From Photobacterium chitinilyticum (GTDB lineage: Bacteria > Pseudomonadota > Gammaproteobacteria > Enterobacterales > Vibrionaceae): DNA of 64,000 nucleotides. Under the pieces are notes generated by a model. That model was not told the DNA's origin and did not search any database. It saw only the letters and a list, made by a program, of their open reading frames with translations. The position numbers and the translations under genes were made by a program. Where the stretch lies: positions 409,536 to 473,535 of the forward strand of contig NZ_RJLM01000004.1 of assembly GCF_004104355.1 (NCBI RefSeq), in the 5' to 3' direction. Position 1 is the first letter of the stretch; each line of letters opens with the position of its first letter. Below, piece after piece: positions 27,194 through 35,893 of the stretch.

Positions 27194-27284
27194 GGAGAGA
27201 TGGCTGAGTGGTTGAAAGCACCGGTCTTGAAAACCGGCATACGTTTGTAGCGTATCTAGGGTTCAAATCCCTATCTCTCCGCCA
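27194..27284 (+). tRNA. tRNA-Ser (anticodon TGA)
   Basis: The 91-base gene has the acceptor stem GGAGAGA / TCTCTCC, and the discriminator G and encoded CCA at 27281-27284. The anticodon stem CCGGT/ACCGG carries a CTTGAAA loop (anticodon TGA). A long variable arm is present, as expected of a class II tRNA, and the T-loop GTTCAAATCC is typical. It decodes UCA and, by wobble, other UCN codons. Confidence 0.95.
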
Positions 27285-27290
27285 CATTTA

Positions 27291-27318
27291 AAAAAGCCAG
27301 CTTAATTGCTGGCTTTTT
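27291..27318 (+). terminator. Terminator of tRNA-Ser
   Basis: AAAAAGCCAGC (27291-27301), a six-base loop and GCTGGCTTTTT (27308-27318) form a perfect hairpin ending in Ts, 6 bp after the CCA end. Confidence 0.85.
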
Positions 27319-27499
27319 TACATCTGTTGCTTGGTAAAGAGCGAAGTAAATCCGCAATACCCTTGAAGCACTTCGCTACATTCAGAAAGCTCAGCAGAAG
27401 TGCTTGGCTAACGCTCAATACTTTTCTTCCTTCTTCTCTTTCTTAGTCTCTGTCGATCTTTTCACTTACTGAGATAGAACTCATAAAAAGAATATTATT

Positions 27500-27529
27500 T
27501 TGATCAAAGATCAATACTCGAGGAGTATT
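27500..27529 (+). promoter_or_regulatory. Two adjacent inverted repeats over the ribosome-binding site of the sugar ABC operon
   Basis: TTGATC-AAA-GATCAA (27500-27514) is followed, sharing two bases, by AATACTC-GAG-GAGTATT (27513-27529). The second contains the GGAG Shine-Dalgarno. They may be an operator or an mRNA structure that hides the ribosome-binding site. No regulator gene is adjacent. Confidence 0.45.
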
Positions 27530-27531
27530 AT

Positions 27532-28584
27532 GTGCAACTCATGGTTATACCAATCTGGAGTATTGTTGTTGTGAGTATTTGTGGCGTTTTATCCTGTAAA
27601 TCAAAAAAAGCAGTGTTGACTGCTCTTTTGTCGGCTGTGTTCTCGTTATCCGCTTCGACTGCAATGGCTTCTCCGTCAGGGGAGGACATGTCGATTTGGT
27701 TTGATGTCGGTGGCCCGGTAGGAGGGCCATACGCGACGGTTGTTCAAAACGGAGCGACACAGGCGGCGGGCGATCTGGGTGTTGATCTACGTGTGATGTA
27801 CTCTGATTGGCAGCCACAAAAGATGATTGAAAACTTCAAGCTGGCATTGGCAGCCAAACCAACTGGTATCGTAGTGATGGGACATCCTGGTGACAGCGCC
27901 TACGAACGTTTGGTTAGCGAAGCGTTTAGCAAAGGTGTTCAGGTCTCCTCTGTTGATACCGCTCTTCCTGGCATTATGGCTGCAGATCAAAGTAAAGGAT
28001 TTGGCTATGTAGGGGTAAGTAATGCAGTGCGTGGTGTTCATTTGGCCAAAGAAGCATTGCGCCGTGGTCAGTTCAAATCCGGAGACCAAGCGATGGTCTG
28101 GGGCATTAAAGATATTGCCGAGCGCAGTGATTCTACCCGTGGGCTGATTAGTACCCTCGAAGAGGCTGGTTTAGCTGTTGATTTCCTGCAGATCTCACCA
28201 GAAACAGATAAAGATCCTTCCCTTGGAACCAATGTGATCACGGCATACTTGGCGCGCAACCCAAATGTGAAGTTGATTATGGTGGATCATGGGGCGCTGA
28301 CCTCGCAAATGGGGAACTTTTTGCGTAATGCCGGGGTTCGCCCGCAAGAGTTGTATGTCGCCGGGTTTAGCCTTTCACCAGCGACTGCGGATGCGATTAA
28401 AACTGGTTATGTTCAGCTTGTTGCCGACAGTCAACCGTACTTGATGGGTTACCTGTCGGTAATACAGGTTGTGTTGAGTAAGCGTTATGGGTTCTCAGGT
28501 CTGGACATTAATACTGGTGCCGGATTTGTCAGCCAGAGCAATATTGACTTTATTGCCCCATTAGCGGCAAAAGGCATTCGTTAA
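27532..28584 (+). CDS. Periplasmic sugar-binding protein of an RbsB-type ABC importer
   Basis: This is a type 1 periplasmic binding protein (Peripla_BP_4) of up to 350 residues. A signal peptide is clear at KSKKAVLTALLSAVFSLSASTAMA, but the 25 residues before it look unnatural for an N-terminus. The true start may therefore be a GTG nearer 27571-27574 rather than the GTG at 27532. The mature part has the two-lobe pattern seen in ribose/galactose binders, e.g. KPTGIVVMGHPGDSAYERLV, GYVGVSNAVRGVHLAKEAL and ELYVAGFSLSPATADAIKTGY. It is the first gene of a four-gene operon (binding protein, ATPase, permease, GH4 glycosidase) and overlaps the ATPase gene at TAATG. The sugar is unknown, probably an alpha-glycoside. 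Confidence 0.85.
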   Translation: MQLMVIPIWSIVVVSICGVLSCKSKKAVLTALLSAVFSLSASTAMASPSGEDMSIWFDVGGPVGGPYATVVQNGATQAAGDLGVDLRVMYSDWQPQKMIENFKLALAAKPTGIVVMGHPGDSAYERLVSEAFSKGVQVSSVDTALPGIMAADQSKGFGYVGVSNAVRGVHLAKEALRRGQFKSGDQAMVWGIKDIAERSDSTRGLISTLEEAGLAVDFLQISPETDKDPSLGTNVITAYLARNPNVKLIMVDHGALTSQMGNFLRNAGVRPQELYVAGFSLSPATADAIKTGYVQLVADSQPYLMGYLSVIQVVLSKRYGFSGLDINTGAGFVSQSNIDFIAPLAAKGIR

Positions 28585-29339
28585 TGACGGAGCGAGTGCT
28601 TGAATTGACCGGGTTGAATAAATGGTTTGGCCCTGTTCATGCGTTAAAAGATATTCATTTTTCGCTTAATCGTGGTGAAGTGTGTGCGTTGCTCGGCGAC
28701 AACGGAGCGGGAAAATCAACCCTTATCAAGCTGATTGCCGGTGCCGAGCAAATTGAGGATGGTCAGTTGTTGATTGGTGGAGAGAAAGTACCGACTCACC
28801 GTTATTCGGTACAACAGGCCCGCCAGTTAGGTATTGAAACGGTGTATCAGTCTGGCTCACTCGGTGAGCAGCAGAGCGTTTGGCGCAATTTATTTCTTGG
28901 TCGGCATTTTCGCAACAGGCTGGGATTTATTGATTACAAAGAAGAGCGTCGGCAGGCTGCTCAGCTTCTCAAGGCTTTAGATTTTCGTGGTGTCGGAGCC
29001 AATATTGATGCGCCGGTGAGTTCGCTCTCAGGTGGTGAACGTCAGGGGTTGGCAATCGGCCGTGCCATGTTATTTGATGCTCGGGTCGTGATATTGGATG
29101 AACCGACGACGGCTCTGTCGGTGGGTGAGGTTGAGAAAGTATTGTGCTTTATCGAGACATTAAAGTCGCAGGGCAGAGCATGTTTGCTGATCACCCATAA
29201 CATGAATGATGCTTACCGTGTTGCCGACCGGTTTGTGGTGATGGATCGCGGCAGTATTGTGGCGGAATACCGAAAATCACAGATGACCCAGTCTTCGCTG
29301 CAGCTGGCGTTGTTGGATGCTGTAGGGAGAGGGGCCTGA
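28584..29339 (+). CDS. Sugar ABC importer ATPase (single nucleotide-binding domain)
   Basis: This 251-residue ATPase has Walker A GDNGAGKSTLIKL near residue 38, the signature SSLSGGERQGLAIGRAM near 150, and Walker B RVVILDEPTTALS near 172. The switch histidine is in LLITHNMNDA. It has one ATPase domain instead of the fused pair of RbsA/MglA, as in the FrcA-type sugar importers. It overlaps the binding-protein gene at its start and the permease gene by one base at its end, so translational coupling is likely. It acts on the cytoplasmic face of the permease. Confidence 0.92.
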   Translation: MTERVLELTGLNKWFGPVHALKDIHFSLNRGEVCALLGDNGAGKSTLIKLIAGAEQIEDGQLLIGGEKVPTHRYSVQQARQLGIETVYQSGSLGEQQSVWRNLFLGRHFRNRLGFIDYKEERRQAAQLLKALDFRGVGANIDAPVSSLSGGERQGLAIGRAMLFDARVVILDEPTTALSVGEVEKVLCFIETLKSQGRACLLITHNMNDAYRVADRFVVMDRGSIVAEYRKSQMTQSSLQLALLDAVGRGA

Positions 29340-30328
29340 TGAACACTTTCATGTTACGTCATCGGGTTCCGGTGTTAACTGCATTTATCCTTGTAGCTCT
29401 CTGGGGGGTATTTACGGTTTCAAGCCCGGATACCTTCCTATATGGCCGTATTTACATTTCATTTATGTCAACAATTCCGTTTACCGCAATGCTGGCTTTT
29501 GCATTAACGCTGTTGATTATCGCACGTGAAATCGATATGAGTTTTCCGGCGGTTGTTGCACTGGGCGGCTTTGTCTTTTCAGCCATCTTTCAGGCTACCC
29601 AGTCTCCCTTGCTTGCCCTCGGGGGGGCGATTGCTGCGGGTTTGGTTTGCGGTATTCTGAACGGGATACTGGTGGTTTATTTCCGTATTCCTTCGATTAT
29701 TGCCACCATTGGCACCCAGTTCTTTCTTGGTGGCCTGACAACCGTGCTGGCCGATGGTCTTGCTCTTAGTATTCCGCAGGTGCGCGACAGTTGGATTCAT
29801 ACACTGATGGTCGGGCGTATTGCTGAGGTGGTTCCTGCTCAGGTGTTGTGGGCTCTGTTGATGGTTTTCTTGCTCTGGCTGCTTCTGTCACACCATGTTT
29901 TTGGTGATAACGTCAATTTCATTGGTGATAACCCGACGGCTGCACGAATGATGGGCGTGCCGGTTGAACGGACTCGTTTATTACTGTTCATGCTGATGGG
30001 GGCAATGTCGGCTCTGGTCGGGGTATTTGTCAGTCTTGAGATGAGCAGCTGGTGGCCTAATCAGGGGCAGGGCTACATGCTATTGGTTTTTGCCTCGGTG
30101 TTCATTGGTGGCACCTCTGTTCTTGGGGGGCGCGGTACCTTGATGGGTACACTATTTGGCGCTTGCATTATCGGTATTTTGGAAGCCGGGATAATTAGTG
30201 CCGGATTGGCGGGTTTTTGGACTCGCCTGATCTATGGCGTCACCATTCTTGTTTCGTTGATGATCCATAGCATGTTGCTGAAACAGCACATGGGATCATG
30301 GCGGCGGCTACTTTTTAATAAGGTATAG
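29339..30328 (+). CDS. Sugar ABC importer permease (RbsC/FrcC-type)
   Basis: This 329-residue inner-membrane protein has about ten hydrophobic spans and the BPD_transp_2 family features. IAREIDMSFPAVVALGGFVFSAI near residue 60 and NPTAARMMGVPVERTRLLLFMLMGAMSALVG near 200 are typical, the latter the ATPase-coupling loop. ASVFIGGTSVLGGRGTLMGTLFGACIIGILEAG is the conserved C-terminal block. It forms the channel for the sugar delivered by the upstream binding protein. It is two bases from the downstream GH4 gene. Confidence 0.91.
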   Translation: MNTFMLRHRVPVLTAFILVALWGVFTVSSPDTFLYGRIYISFMSTIPFTAMLAFALTLLIIAREIDMSFPAVVALGGFVFSAIFQATQSPLLALGGAIAAGLVCGILNGILVVYFRIPSIIATIGTQFFLGGLTTVLADGLALSIPQVRDSWIHTLMVGRIAEVVPAQVLWALLMVFLLWLLLSHHVFGDNVNFIGDNPTAARMMGVPVERTRLLLFMLMGAMSALVGVFVSLEMSSWWPNQGQGYMLLVFASVFIGGTSVLGGRGTLMGTLFGACIIGILEAGIISAGLAGFWTRLIYGVTILVSLMIHSMLLKQHMGSWRRLLFNKV

Positions 30329-30330
30329 AT

Positions 30331-31698
30331 ATGACTCAGATAACTATTATCGGTGCGGGCAGTGTGATGTTCACTCGCCAGATTACTTCGGCCTTACTTT
30401 CTTATCCTGCTTTGAATGGCATTGACCTGGTGCTGATGGATATCGACTCCGAGGTACTTAAAAGGAGCTATCAGCTTATTAGCAAAATGGTTGATCAAGC
30501 TGATATCAGTGTACGGATTAGCATGACCACAAATAGGCGTCAGGCGTTGACTGGTGCTGACTTTGTGATCAATGCCATTCAGGTCGGAGGCTTGGAACCA
30601 TGGCGGCTGGATATGCAAATACCGGCAAAATACGGTGTGATACAGGAAGTTGGCGACACGATGGGTCCCGGCGGTATTTTTCGGGCTTTACGTCATATTC
30701 CTCCGATGCTGGCCATACTGAGAGACATGGAAGAGGTATGCCCCGAGGCGTTGTTCATCAATTACGCCAACCCACTGGCGCCGTTAACCTGGGCGGCAAA
30801 GGATTCTAGCCCGATTAAGTCTATCGGTTTGTGTTATGGCGTTCGCTATACTGCGGCTCAGCTTGTCGGGTATCTGGGGGAAGGTGATTGGATCGATCAC
30901 CCGTCAACCCCCGAGCGCTGGCAGCGACTGATGTATCAAGAGGTTCCTTCGCACATCGATTATGAATTTGCGGGCATTAATCATATGACGTGGATCACCA
31001 AGTTAATGGCTAATGGTGAGAATATGCAGCCTAAGATCCGTGAACTGTTTAATAACCCGAAGGTCTATGCCGCTGATGGCGTTCGTTGTGAAGTATTGAA
31101 GTTTTTTGGTTTATGGTGCACCGAAAATCATTGGCACTGCAGTGATTACCTGCCTTATTTCCGCAAAAACGAAGAGATGATTAATCACTTCCTTCCTCAA
31201 CGCTGGGATCTGTTGGCGCTGGAAGAAAAAGTGCATGCTGCGGGAGAGGCTGAAATTGACGCCCAGTTGGCAGGCATACAGAAATTTGTCATCGAACCGA
31301 ATATGCTCAATGCGCCGAAGTTGATTAACGCGGTGGTAAGTGGTGAACGTGTACGGATCAATGGTAATGTACCTAACCGCCAGTCAGCGGGATTGCTGAT
31401 CGATAACCTACCTGAAAACTGTGTGGTCGAAGTGCCTATTTGGGTTGATAGCCAAGGGCTTCATCCTCAGAAAATGGGGCGCTTGCCTATGCAGTGTGCC
31501 AGCTTGATCAAAACGAATACCGCGGTGCAAGAACTGATTGTAGAAGCGGCATTAACCCATAACCTTGATGCCGCTCGGTATGCATTGGCTCTGGATCCGG
31601 TGACGGCAACAGTCTGTACACTGGAGCAAATTGACGGGATGTTTACAGAAATGTTCGCCGCACAACGTCAATGGTTGCCACAGTTTGCCAATGTGTAA
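30331..31698 (+). CDS. GH4-family alpha-glycosidase (alpha-galactosidase-like, NAD/Mn-dependent)
   Basis: This 455-residue cytoplasmic enzyme matches the E. coli MelA pattern of glycoside hydrolase family 4. It has the NAD-binding IIGAGSVMFTRQI at the N-terminus, ADFVINAIQVGG near residue 78, and DTMGPGGIFRALRHIP near 110. The metal-binding cysteine is in GLCYGVRYTA and the histidine in FAGINHMTWI near 210. GH4 enzymes cleave alpha-galactosides, alpha-glucosides or related sugars by an NAD-assisted redox mechanism. The ABC importer directly upstream suggests that intact glycosides are imported and cleaved inside. The substrate class is inferred; alpha-galactoside is most likely, alpha-glucuronide or alpha-glucoside is possible. 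Confidence 0.88.
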   Translation: MTQITIIGAGSVMFTRQITSALLSYPALNGIDLVLMDIDSEVLKRSYQLISKMVDQADISVRISMTTNRRQALTGADFVINAIQVGGLEPWRLDMQIPAKYGVIQEVGDTMGPGGIFRALRHIPPMLAILRDMEEVCPEALFINYANPLAPLTWAAKDSSPIKSIGLCYGVRYTAAQLVGYLGEGDWIDHPSTPERWQRLMYQEVPSHIDYEFAGINHMTWITKLMANGENMQPKIRELFNNPKVYAADGVRCEVLKFFGLWCTENHWHCSDYLPYFRKNEEMINHFLPQRWDLLALEEKVHAAGEAEIDAQLAGIQKFVIEPNMLNAPKLINAVVSGERVRINGNVPNRQSAGLLIDNLPENCVVEVPIWVDSQGLHPQKMGRLPMQCASLIKTNTAVQELIVEAALTHNLDAARYALALDPVTATVCTLEQIDGMFTEMFAAQRQWLPQFANV

Positions 31699-31856
31699 TA
31701 CATAGCGTTATGTTCTGTTCTGAGCGGTTAGTTCAGGAATGGTGTATCTCTATTAATCAATTTCAGCTACCAAGTGCCACCTAGTTAAATGCAGCAAATG
31801 TATACCGAGTTGCTGATAGCTTATAGGTGGCCATTAAGTATTCTTTGTTAAGATTT

Positions 31857-32573
31857 TTACTTATCTATATGGGGATTGCATAGAGAGAGTAATTCTTGAG
31901 GTGATCGAATAATAAAGTCGGGTTGTGTTGACCAGCTTTCAGGTATCGCACCACTATAAGCCACAGCGACCGAAGTGACCTTGGCACTAGAGGGCATTGT
32001 TGCCTGTAGATTTCGGGCAAACTGTACGTCGGCTTCATGGTCACCGATATATACAATTGACTTGTTTTCTAACTCATTAAATATTTGCTTTAAACAAACC
32101 ACTCCGCTTTCAGGTGCAGGCTTCTGATGGTTGTTAGGTATGTCATCATAACCGATGACTGCATTGAAATAAGAATTAACCTGAGCCTGGGTTAATACAT
32201 TCATGATGTTTTTTGATGAGTTTTGGGAACAAATTCCGTGTGGCACAGCAGATAATGCACGTACCGTTGAGTCAATTTCTGCGAAAAGTTCGACTGGGGT
32301 AGTATTGCTTAGCTGGTGTTCAGCCCACAACGCTCCTGCCGTCAACATTTCAGATTCAGTCATGCCATAGTATTTTACGTAGAGTTCTTGCCAATTTTTT
32401 GCAGCATGATTTGCTTCATGGTAAGCGGACTCGCTTTGTAGGTAGCGAGGCAAATTATCTCCTGCTAAATGAGGAGCAACCCTAGATAAAATACTCTTTG
32501 TAATATCGATATTCTTAGGGACAGAATTGACAATCGTTCCATCATAATCCCAAAGGATAGCATCAAACCTCAT
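31857..32573 (-). CDS. HAD-superfamily phosphatase (phosphoglycolate-phosphatase-like)
   Basis: This 238-residue protein has the HAD motifs DYDGTIVNS at residues 9-17 (nucleophile Asp in WDYDGT), SQNSSK as motif II near 116, the lysine in NNHQKPAPE (motif III) near 150, and GDHEAD (motif IV) near 178. A helical cap domain occupies residues 20-90. It probably hydrolyses a small phosphate ester. It is convergent with the GH4 operon and about 0.6 kb from the peptide ABC operon; linkage to either is not evident. Confidence 0.86.
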   Translation of the reverse strand: MRFDAILWDYDGTIVNSVPKNIDITKSILSRVAPHLAGDNLPRYLQSESAYHEANHAAKNWQELYVKYYGMTESEMLTAGALWAEHQLSNTTPVELFAEIDSTVRALSAVPHGICSQNSSKNIMNVLTQAQVNSYFNAVIGYDDIPNNHQKPAPESGVVCLKQIFNELENKSIVYIGDHEADVQFARNLQATMPSSAKVTSVAVAYSGAIPESWSTQPDFIIRSPQELLSLCNPHIDK

Positions 32574-33153
32574 TATTTCTTTTCCTCATAACTGCTGTTT
32601 ACTGGGCCTAAATATAAATGATTTATGCCGTTAAGTCAGAGAGGTAATGTTCACATAGGGAAATACTGAATTGATCCGGTATTACTCGTTTTTTCATTTC
32701 GTCTCATCGCGGTGACTTGTCAATGTATGGGGTGCGCTATTCAGCCCTTTGACTCTTTCTTTTCCACCATGTGGAAATAATATTCTCAGAGCGTTTATCT
32801 TGCAGGTTATTTTCTCGCTGTAATGGGGTTAAGCGATATCATTTATCGGATTGGTATAAGTCACTATCATAGCCACATCGGATATTTAGAAATATTTGCA
32901 TTACCTCCCACTTATGCTGCAATATGCTGTTGCACTTGTTTCAGATGGCTTAATATTCTTTTTATAAATTGGGATTATTGACTCTCTGGCATCCTCGAGT
33001 TGCTGAGGTTTTTTCGGGTGAAACTTGGATGTTGAGCCAGTTGCCGCCCGTCTGTTGAGCCCCGGTTTTAGGGCAGAAGGAGACAGCTTTTGCTCAGTAA
33101 GTATCGCTCATGGATGTAATACAAAGCATGAGAATTAATTAACAGGAAGTTAT
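32574..33153. promoter_or_regulatory. 580-bp intergenic region upstream of the peptide ABC operon
   Basis: This spacer separates the divergent HAD gene and the peptide-type ABC operon and must contain their promoters. It has no ORF or strong repeat that I can support. AACAGGAAG at 33141-33149 is the ribosome-binding site of the downstream gene. Confidence 0.35.
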
Positions 33154-34911
33154 ATGAAAAAAATCACTTTGTTACCGCTGGCGGCGCTTGTAGCCTCCAG
33201 CTTGGCGTTGGCGGATGACATCAAGGTCTTGAAGTTCTCCGAAGACGGCACGCCAACCACTTTTGATCCGGTTCAAGCCGGCACAACATATGCGAACACT
33301 GTTACTACTGCAGTTTATGACACACTCTACGAATACAAATATCTGAAATCTCCCTATGAGCTCAAACCTAATCTGGCGGTAGACATGCCACAGGTGTCGG
33401 AAGACGGGCTGACCTATACCATTAAGCTAAAGAAAGGCGTGAAGTTTATTGACGACCCTGCGTTTGCTGATGGTAAGGGCCGAGAGGTCACGGCTGCCGA
33501 TTTTGTTTATTCAATCAAGCGTCACTTTGATCCGAAAAACCGCTCTCAGGGTTCTTGGTTGTGGACGGGCAAGATTGTTGGCGTCGATGACTGGAAAGCC
33601 AACGGTTCTGACTACACAAAATCCATTGAAGGCTTGCAAGCCTTAGATGCTCACACCGTACAAATAAAATTGATTAAACCGTTTCCTCAGCTGACTTATA
33701 CATTGGCGATGGGGTATTCGGGTATCGTGCCTGTTGAAGCGGTTGAAAAGTATGGGCGCGAGTTGTCTGTACACCCGGTAGGCTCTGGGCCATTTAAGGT
33801 GGTTTCACATAACAGTACTAAAACGGTGTTGGAAAAAAACACCAATTATCGACAAGAAATTTTTGATGTGGCTGGTTCTGGTTACGATGAAAAAGTGCAC
33901 GGCTTTACCGGTATCGCTACCTTGGATGGCAAGACGCTTCCGATTGTCGATCGTGTCGAGCTTAATTGGGTGAAACAAGCCTCCGCACGCTGGAACTCTT
34001 TCAGCAAAGGGACGGAAATTGTTAATACGACGCTGCAAAATGAGCAGATGAATGAAGTGCTTGCCAGCAAGCACCCTGTAACGCTAAAGCCTGAATACGC
34101 AGAGAAGTTTAACTTCCGGGTGAATCCTGAAGCGGGCCTCGTGTATAACTTCTTCAATTTTGACGATGAATACTTCGGTTACTCGGAAGATCCTAAGATC
34201 GGTGCCGCCAATAAAGCGCTGCGATGTGCGATTGTGAAGTCATTTAACTGGCCACAGCGAGTTTCTCGTTTCTATCTAGGGATAGGTGAGGCTTATCCTG
34301 GTTTCATCGTTCCGGGTACAGACGGTTTTGACCCTGCAATGGATAAGGCTTCTATCAAGCAAGATATTGCCGGGGCCAAGAAACTGCTGAAGGAACATGG
34401 TTGGAATAAGCGAAGCCTGCCGGTCTTGTATTTCCCTGGTGTATCGAGCACTCGAAACAAGCAGTTTTTCGAGCAGTTCCGCGGTAACTTGACCAAAATT
34501 GGTTATCCGAAGAACAAGATTAAGAATAAATCTTACGCAACTTTCGGCGATTTCAACAAAGATGTGAAGATGAGTAAAACCCAGCTAATTCCTATGGGAT
34601 GGGGATTAGACTATCCGGATGCTGAGAATACCCTGCAGCTGTTCTATGGTCCAAACCGTTCACCGGGTTCGAATGGTTCGAACTACAACAACCCTGAGTT
34701 CAACAAGCTCTACGAGCAAGCTTCTATCATGCAGCCAAGTCCGGAACGTACCGAAATTTATAAGCAGATGAACCAGATGGTTGTCGATGATTGTGTTGGT
34801 ATCGGCGGTTACTCGCGCACGCGTATTCGTATGTGGCACAAGAATGCCATTATGTGGCCTCAGCGTGACGTAATAGGTAACTATCTAAAATACGTTGATA
34901 TCAAATCATAA
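33154..34911 (+). CDS. Peptide-type ABC importer, substrate-binding protein (SBP family 5)
   Basis: This 585-residue protein has a signal peptide (MKKITLLPLAALVASSLALA, cleavage before ADD) and the OppA/DppA family fold. FDPVQAGTTYANTVTTAVYDTLYEY, the lobe-I VTAADFVYSIKRHFDP segment and VGSGPFKV near 210 are characteristic. It binds a ligand in the periplasm and delivers it to the permeases encoded just downstream. Family 5 members carry oligopeptides, dipeptides, nickel, or chito-oligosaccharides in Vibrio, so the substrate is open. It starts a five-gene operon. Confidence 0.9.
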   Translation: MKKITLLPLAALVASSLALADDIKVLKFSEDGTPTTFDPVQAGTTYANTVTTAVYDTLYEYKYLKSPYELKPNLAVDMPQVSEDGLTYTIKLKKGVKFIDDPAFADGKGREVTAADFVYSIKRHFDPKNRSQGSWLWTGKIVGVDDWKANGSDYTKSIEGLQALDAHTVQIKLIKPFPQLTYTLAMGYSGIVPVEAVEKYGRELSVHPVGSGPFKVVSHNSTKTVLEKNTNYRQEIFDVAGSGYDEKVHGFTGIATLDGKTLPIVDRVELNWVKQASARWNSFSKGTEIVNTTLQNEQMNEVLASKHPVTLKPEYAEKFNFRVNPEAGLVYNFFNFDDEYFGYSEDPKIGAANKALRCAIVKSFNWPQRVSRFYLGIGEAYPGFIVPGTDGFDPAMDKASIKQDIAGAKKLLKEHGWNKRSLPVLYFPGVSSTRNKQFFEQFRGNLTKIGYPKNKIKNKSYATFGDFNKDVKMSKTQLIPMGWGLDYPDAENTLQLFYGPNRSPGSNGSNYNNPEFNKLYEQASIMQPSPERTEIYKQMNQMVVDDCVGIGGYSRTRIRMWHKNAIMWPQRDVIGNYLKYVDIKS

Positions 34912-34927
34912 CTAAAGCTGGGTCATT

Positions 34928-35881
34928 ATGGAGATTTTAAAACACTGTATCAGGAAGCTGATGTACAGCATCCCTTTGCTTTTTGGGGTGACGCTTATCA
35001 GCTTTGTGTTGATGGTTTATTTCGGACCGGACAAGACGTATGACTTGCTGGGCCGTAACCCTACCATCGAAGAGATCAATGAGATCCGGCATCAGCTGGG
35101 TTACGACCAGCCTTTCTTTGTGCGCTATTTTGAGTACATCAAAGAAGTCTTGCTGTTTGATTTCGGCTATTCCGATTCAACTGGAGAGAAGGTAACGTCG
35201 ATTTTGGCGAAAACTATTCCGGTCTCGATCGCCTTGCAGTTGCCCGGATTTATTCTAGGTAACGTGCTGGGGATATTGCTGGCGTTGTTTGCAGCGATGC
35301 ATCGCTCTACCTGGTTGGATAAATTGATCATGTCATCCTCAGTGGTGGGGATGAGTATCTCGTATCTCATCGTAATCATAACGACGCAGCTGATATTCTG
35401 CTCCAGTTATGGCCTGAATCTCTTCCCAGTCTATGGCTGGGAGGTAAATTCCCTTTCGGATTATCTCTATTACATAACGGTACCGACGATTTCATCGGTG
35501 TTTGTGGCTCTGGGCTACAACACTCGATTTTATCGAGCTGTGATTGTTGAAGAGACAACCCGAGATCATGTTCGCACAGCCAAAGCATTTGGTCATAGTG
35601 CGAGCACGATTTTGTTCAAGCATGTCCTGAGAAACTCCCTGATTCCAATCGTAACTCGCATTGTGTTCTCCATTCCTTTCGTGATTGTAGGCGGTGCGCT
35701 GTTGCTGGAAAGTTACTTTGGTATTCCTGGTGTCGGGCTGACTGCCTACGATGCGATTACTACCGGCGATCTGCCTGTCTTGAAGGCGATCATCGTGTTG
35801 ACTACGTTGATGTTTATCCTTGTTGTGAGCCTGGTGGACATCTTGTATCGCGTCGTCGATCCGCGTATTTCTCTTAAATAA
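34928..35881 (+). CDS. Peptide-type ABC importer permease (DppB-like)
   Basis: This 317-residue membrane protein has six or so spans. The DppB/OppB features are the N-terminal LLFGVTLISFVLMVYFGPD, the IRHQLGYDQPFFVRYFEYI segment, and the EAA coupling loop TAKAFGHSASTILFKHVLRNSLIPIVTRI near residue 220. LLESYFGIPGVGLTAYDAI and a C-terminal DILYRVVDPRISLK close the protein. It pairs with the next gene to form the channel. The gene lies 16 bp downstream of the binding-protein gene. Confidence 0.92.
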   Translation: MEILKHCIRKLMYSIPLLFGVTLISFVLMVYFGPDKTYDLLGRNPTIEEINEIRHQLGYDQPFFVRYFEYIKEVLLFDFGYSDSTGEKVTSILAKTIPVSIALQLPGFILGNVLGILLALFAAMHRSTWLDKLIMSSSVVGMSISYLIVIITTQLIFCSSYGLNLFPVYGWEVNSLSDYLYYITVPTISSVFVALGYNTRFYRAVIVEETTRDHVRTAKAFGHSASTILFKHVLRNSLIPIVTRIVFSIPFVIVGGALLLESYFGIPGVGLTAYDAITTGDLPVLKAIIVLTTLMFILVVSLVDILYRVVDPRISLK

Positions 35882-35893
35882 GGACAATAAGCA

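Noticed and set aside
31776-31831. GCCACCTA/TAGGTGGC inverted repeat after the GH4 gene as a terminator
   Set aside because: The 40-base loop and missing T-run make it a weak terminator; only 8 bp pair.
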